From NCBI RefSeq assembly GCF_004210375.1, contig NC_134835.1, forward strand, positions 68,788,447 through 68,852,446: a stretch of DNA of 64,000 bases, in the 5' to 3' direction. The notes beneath the pieces were generated by a model. The model did no database searches. It had not been told where the DNA came from and saw only the letters and a program-made list of their open reading frames with translations. A program made the translations under genes and the position numbers. This document shows positions 59,424 through 64,000 of this stretch, one piece after another. Within the stretch, counting starts at the first letter, position 1. Each line of letters starts with the position of its first letter. This DNA comes from Tachypleus tridentatus (taxonomy: Eukaryota > Arthropoda > Merostomata > Xiphosura > Limulidae).

Positions 59424-60701
59424 GGCTGACATGTACAGAACAAAATTTCATTCAGAAAGCTGGAGCACAACGAAATTCTGCAGAAGCTGGTTTGATGATT
59501 GTCTGCCCAGACACTAGTCCACGTGAGTTACATTTAAGTATAGTAGAATATTCCAGAGTCTCTTTTTTTTGGCAAGCTAATCAATTTGACATCTAATTTT
59601 AGTTTTGATAACAATATGTTCCTTTTTTTCTCTCCCTTGAATCTTATTAAACTAAATTTTCATATAATGGATGCAAGAAAATAATAAAAAGCCTATAAGT
59701 ACATGTCATATAGTTTTACTTTTTAATTGTTCTTATGTTAAGTAATATATCAATCAAGTCCTAAAACATAGGTTAAGTTTAGCATTGAAGCTGACAAGCA
59801 AAGAGAGAAATTTGCATCATACAATTTTGATAAAGTATTAAAAGAGAAAATTAATTATTTCATTGAATGAACAGTAATTTTTCTTTACAAAAACTTCATT
59901 GTGAGTCAGTCTTTATGGTCCATCTCTGTTAAGACATGGACCTCCTTTAATGATGGCATGGTTGGTCTAGATGTTTGCAAGATCCTTTATTTCAGTCCAG
60001 CAACATTGTCGAAGAATTAGGTTGCATAATGCTTAACGTGACAAAAAGTACATGGTAAATTAATCATCTCTGAAAGAAACTCAAATGTGAAGTTCTGCTT
60101 TAAGAAAATGTGAAATGCATGACAAAGATAAACATGAAACTTTATTTTCATTGCTCCACTTCAAGAGTTGGGCAATTTAATAGTTTGTCAGCTACCTATG
60201 AGTCACTATTACTTTGATAAATGTCACGCAAAGTAATTGATTAATCAGGATGAGGTGCTTATTCCAACAATTAATTAATTAACTTCTACTTTCAGTTATT
60301 CCATTTATCCAAGTAATCAAAATATTGCCACCAAACTTCTTCAATGTCTGTTTGTTATGGCAGTGTTTCTAAGGCTCTCTCTTGAACTGTTGATTAGAAG
60401 GAAGGTAACTTACGGGAACATCAATTACCAATATTTTGTTTGTGTGTGTATTAAGTGATCACAAGATTTGTAAAGTATTCAAATAGCAAATCTACTGATA
60501 GCCTAGCTCTTTTTACTTCTTTTGTGCTTTTATATTCATTTTTGTAATATATAACTTTGCTGAAATAGGAGGAGTGAACATTGAAGGAGAAGATGATAGT
60601 TATGACTTTGGGTCAGGTGCTGGGTTTTATGTTGATGCAACTGAAGAAAAGTAAAAGAACCATTATAAAATGTATTCCTATGTAACTAAAGAAGTGGACA
60701 G
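59424..60701 (+). pseudogene. ESD: S-formylglutathione hydrolase (esterase D), two exons, probably a broken copy
   Basis: The enzyme hydrolyses S-formylglutathione in formaldehyde detoxification. Exon 59424-59522 encodes [13 protein letters not shown]...VCPDTSP with an ag acceptor and gtgagt donor. The next exon starts at 60569 and joins in phase: [20 protein letters not shown] then YVDATEEK, a TAA at 60652-60654, then KNHYKMYSYVTKEVD in the same frame. Human ESD has Trp at the TAA position (DPWKTNYRMYSYVTEEL, from memory), so this is a nonsense change inside a conserved exon. After about 60701 homology stops without a clear donor. The N-terminal exons and the GHSMGG nucleophile region are not found in the window. 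Could be a pseudogene, a decayed allele or a base-call error in a real gene continuing to the right. Confidence 0.8.
59523..60568. other. Intron between ESD exons
   Basis: AT-rich, with gtgagt donor and aaatag acceptor. Some less AT-rich sequence near 60180-60420 is unassigned. Confidence 0.6.
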
Positions 60702-60799
60702 ATTTAAATATTTCTTTGTTTTATGCATTTTTTATTATTTCATACACTAATATCTGACACAGCAATACAATCAAGTTACTTTTAAACATTTTATAGTTC

Positions 60800-61360
60800 A
60801 TGATAGCAAGTATTGGGGATATACCCATTAAGGTTACTCATCATTCTACATTGAATTCTTCCAGAGGAGTTATAGTTGAGAGAAATTATAAAGACCATTC
60901 CAGAGTCAGAGATCCTCACAGGTTTCACTAGCCAAGGTGTTATAGCATTGCACCGAATTTTTATTGTATTATGGATTATGGAGCCAACAAATGTTCTAAT
61001 ATTAACATTTACAACATTGCTTCCTCCTACCACAATCAAGGCAGGAAACCTGAATTGTAAGGTATGGTCTTATATTTCTAACCCTGTTAGATGTTTTCAT
61101 TGTCAATGATTTGATCATTCGAAAACATCTTGCTGTGGTTCCTTGACATGTGTCTGTTGTGCTGGTGAAGACCATAATGCTTTTGAATACCAACTAGAAC
61201 TGCATTGTGTTTACTGTAATGGTCCACATCCTTCCTATTTTACTTCTTGCCCTAAATGGGTGGAAGAGAAGTACAAAGTCTCAAGGCAGTTCATTAAATT
61301 ACTTACCCAAAGGCTCGGAAATTACTATTCCCAATTCCATCTCGGACTTATGCTGCTGTA
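60800..61360 (+). pseudogene. LINE ORF1 gag-like protein fragment
   Basis: GDIPIKVTHHSTLNSSRGVI (about 60816-60875), then in the next frame EILTGFTSQGVIALHRI, TNVLILTFTTLLPPTTIKAG, and YISNPVRCFHCQ-FDHSKTSC, CVCCAGEDH, CVYCNGPHPSYFTSCPKW. This arrangement of three CCHC-type knuckles is typical of ORF1 of I-superfamily LINEs, an RNA-binding protein. One stop interrupts the first knuckle (Q-FDH), and there are frame changes at its 5' edge and near 61090-61150. Confidence 0.85.
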
Positions 61361-61761
61361 ATCCATTCCACTACTACAGTAGGAGTCCAGACAGACCTCT
61401 CCATGCCTCCTACAGAATCCTTAACAACGCATCTTAATCTAGTTCCCTCCAAAATCAACAAAGTTAACAAATCAGTATCTACATCTTTCTCTGTCCCTAC
61501 CACATCTTCCAGTCATTGCCCAACCTCACCTTGTTCAAGCCCAGGTGTTTCCATGGGGTCTTCCACTCTTGACACCCCAAAAATTAAACAACCCATTCAT
61601 TCACATCCTCAATCACTGGAATGTGTGTCTACAAACTCCGACCTGCCTACTCGATCCAGAGCAGGATCACTAGAGAGTGACTGACCCACATCCAGTAAAG
61701 AAAAAAGCACAGTTGCAAGCAGAAGGTCTTCGTGCCAAATTCTCCTCCAAAGTAAAGAAAA

Positions 61762-63440
61762 ATGGCCATGCTAATTCAATGGAACTGTTGGGGTTTTCAA
61801 TCAGATTTGATTGACATCAAGGATTTGATTGATTTTTATCATCCCAAATGTCTTTCTTTACAGGAAACATTTTTAAAACCTAATGATACAGTTAAAATTC
61901 TACAATACTTTTTATACCGAAATGACAGGTCGTGCAGGACAAGGACATGGGGGAGTAGCATTGCTGGTTGATCAACATGTGCCCACCCGGTCCTTGTAAT
62001 TGAATATGCCCTTGGAGGCTGTAGCCATCCATATCTCCTTGGGTCATACCATCACTGTTTGCTCTCTGTACCTTATCCCTGGAAAAAATTATCATCCCTG
62101 AGATCTTGATGCCCTTATTGAGCAAGTGCCTTTTTAATTTTGGGGGATCTTAAAGGCCATAATATCCTCTGGGGTGGTTCTAGCATATACTCCTGAATCA
62201 CAACCTATCTCTCTTCAATACTGGCTTTTACACATATTTTCATGCACCCAGTCAGTCCATGGGGTAGTGATCATTTTCCTATTATATTAAGAGAGATTGG
62301 CTGTGGTCAGTGCCACCTGACCCGTGTGTCTCAGTGGAAGATGGACCAGGCCAACTGGCCCTCTTTCACTGCTCTCTTAGAACTTGATCTTGCCATCTTA
62401 TGTAAATCATTCATAGATGATTGTGTTGCAGCAGTAACTAACTGTATTGTCCAAGCAGCTGCTGAGTGCATCCCCAAAACCTTAACAACTTTCCCATGGC
62501 ATCCCTGTCCTTGGTGGAATTCTGCTTGTTATATAACACAAAAAGCTCAGAAACATGCTTGGGATAAATATTGTAGATATCCCATGCTTACAAACTGCAT
62601 TGCACATCAGCAAGACTGTGCACAGGCTTGGCGAGTTAGACATCAAAGCCAGAAAGAATCTTGGATTAAATTTGCCTCCAGCATTTCCTCAACCACCATT
62701 TCAAAAGTCATATGGGACAAAATCCGAAAGATGAGTGGATGGCATACTTCTGCCCCCCCTCTACCTTAATATTCAATGTCCATGAAGTTGCTGATGCTCA
62801 GAGTATTGCCAGTACTTTTGGTGAACGTTTCTCTTATTTATCTACCACTTCAAACTCATCCCCTTCCTTCTTAGCTATTAAAACACAAGTTGAACATCTG
62901 CCTCTTTCCTTTTTGACTTATCATCCTTGTGACTACAATCAACCTCTTACACTGGTGGAACTCACACTTGTGCTTCATCGGTCTGGCAATACATCAGTTG
63001 GACCTGATGATATATATTATGAGATACTACACCACCTTTCTCCTGCCTCTCTTACTATTCTCCTGGCTGTCTTTAACCAGATATGGCATGAAAATATCTT
63101 TCCTGATGCTTGATGCTAAGATATTGTACAACCTGTTCTTAAACCTGGGAAGGATCCACAGATTTCTTCGAATTACCGTCCCATTGTTTTGATGAGTTGT
63201 CTCAGTGAGATCTTAGAAAGGATGATTAATGCTTGTCTTGTTTGGTTCCTTGAATCAATCAACCTTCTCTCACCTACGCAGTGTGGGTTCTGAAGACAAC
63301 GCTCCACAATAGACCACTTAATTTGCCTTAAAACATAAGTTAGAGGAGCCTTTTTAAAGCGACAGCATGTTGTTTCTATTTTTTTTATATAGAGAAAGCT
63401 AATGATACAACATGGAGATATGGTATCTTGCGAGACCTTC
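61762..63440 (+). pseudogene. LINE ORF2 endonuclease and partial reverse transcriptase
   Basis: MAMLIQWNCWGFQSDLIDIK and KCLSLQETFLKPND (endonuclease start, metal-binding Asn and Glu), GGSS-like remnants, then SPWGSDHFPIIL (the conserved SDH catalytic end) near 62260. The RT region shows GNTSVGPDDIYYEILHHL, LTILLAVFNQIW, then NYRPIVLMSCLSEILERMI, QCGF-RQRSTIDHLICLK. At least four frame interruptions (for example near 61935, 62140, 62760, 63110). Confidence 0.88.
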
Positions 63441-63546
63441 ACTCATACGGATTACGTATTTTTACCTTCATTTCCATATACCATAACAGTGTACTACATC
63501 TTGTTTGGCACAGATAGTCTAGATGCTTTGTACCAATATATATGAA

Positions 63547-63563
63547 ATACCTACCTACCTACT
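63547..63563 (+). repeat. CTAC microsatellite at LINE 3' end
   Basis: ctacctacctac followed by taaataaaaatt; the tail of the I-clade LINE. Confidence 0.7.
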
Positions 63564-64000
63564 AAATAAAAATTATTGGAATTATACCAGAGATAAATCC
63601 TTAAATCATTGTTCAAAACAAGTTTTCTATCTGCAGTGGGTATTAGAAGAAACAGAAAATTCATCAACACTCATTTTTTATGGCTAATTTTATAAAGAGC
63701 ATACTTCAGCTTCATATACCAGTGTTCATAGGAAAAACTTGAAACACAGATTAATTGGACATAATCTGCCTATTTGCATATATATATTATAAAAGGATTT
63801 AAAATAAATGTGACTAATTCTCTTTATGAAAGAGTTGAGTACATACAAATATGGAACTAACAAATGTTTTTACTGATTAAAATTTGTATTTTTTTAATTG
63901 CTTGCTTTTTGTCATTATCAATTATTCTTTTAATACCTTGAATGATCATTTTGAGTGATAATTATAGAAATATTATTTTCTTCCATCCATGTAGCTTCCT
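63564..64000. other. AT-rich right flank, unassigned
   Basis: No recognised exon or repeat. Further ESD exons, if the gene continues, must lie beyond the window. Confidence 0.45.

Larger units (their letters stand above)
60797..63560 (+). mobile_element. I-clade LINE (I/Nimb-like), 5' truncated and decayed
   Basis: Starts within ORF1 and ends in a ctac-repeat and A-rich tail. Parts in order: ORF1 gag-like domain with three zinc knuckles (60800-61360), linker (61400-61690), apurinic-like endonuclease (61762-62300), reverse transcriptase N-half (62700-63450). After YGILRDLHSYGLR (about 63450) the rest of the RT, including the catalytic FADD box, is deleted, and only the last ~100 bp of 3' end (tggcacagatagtctagatg) remains. 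Several frame breaks. It inserted just after the broken ESD exon in the same orientation. Confidence 0.88.

Noticed and set aside
60651-60656. Splice donor gtaaaa ending the ESD exon before the stop codon
   Set aside because: Clear ESD homology (YKMYSYVTKEV) continues in frame directly after it, so the exon runs through and the TAA is inside it.
61762-61971. Host AP-endonuclease-like gene
   Set aside because: The protein is the N-terminus of a LINE ORF2 endonuclease, preceded by a gag-like ORF1 and followed by reverse transcriptase.

Overview
This is an animal (eukaryotic) window: AT-rich, intron-bearing, with no operon-like gene packing. It is dominated by interspersed repeats around one well-preserved host gene and part of a second. 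The most abundant repeat is a tRNA-derived SINE of about 270-290 bp, here called SINE-1. From memory this type of repeat resembles ones seen in horseshoe crab genomic clones, so a chelicerate is my best guess; that is inference, not something the sequence proves.

Layout. 1-4.7 kb: repeats, including a 0.5 kb dispersed repeat (R520), SINEs and a Jockey-like LINE fragment. 4.76-10.2 kb: a complete 12-exon cytosolic class-1 aldehyde dehydrogenase gene (ALDH1/ALDH1A-like, 495 codons) on the plus strand, with a TATA-like promoter just upstream. 9.34-24.15 kb: unit A of an older direct duplication, which begins in the last long intron of ALDH1 and carries its last two exons. 24.15-29.0 kb: R520, a Jockey-like LINE and a Penelope-like element (PLE). 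29.0-46.54 kb: unit B, a few percent diverged from A. 47.02-56.87 kb: a near-identical second copy of 25.56-35.43 kb (LINE + PLE + start of unit B). 56.87-64 kb: unrelated sequence with an old CR1-like LINE relic, two exons of S-formylglutathione hydrolase (ESD; one with an in-frame stop) and an I-clade LINE.

The ALDH1 terminal exons (residues 473-485 and 486-495) therefore occur three times, each with intact splice sites and stop codon. Units A and B hold paired copies of a Tc1-type transposon, a hairpin MITE, several SINEs and a small LTR-retroelement fossil. Differences between the units record later events: SINE insertions with clean target duplications, a SINE-SINE recombination deletion of about 1.2 kb in A, and a 119-bp tandem duplication in B.

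I found no gene cluster or defence-like system. The main points of interest are the nested duplication history (or assembly artefact), possible alternative 3' ends of ALDH1, and the broken ESD locus beyond the duplication breakpoint. Percent identities are by eye; nothing was computed.
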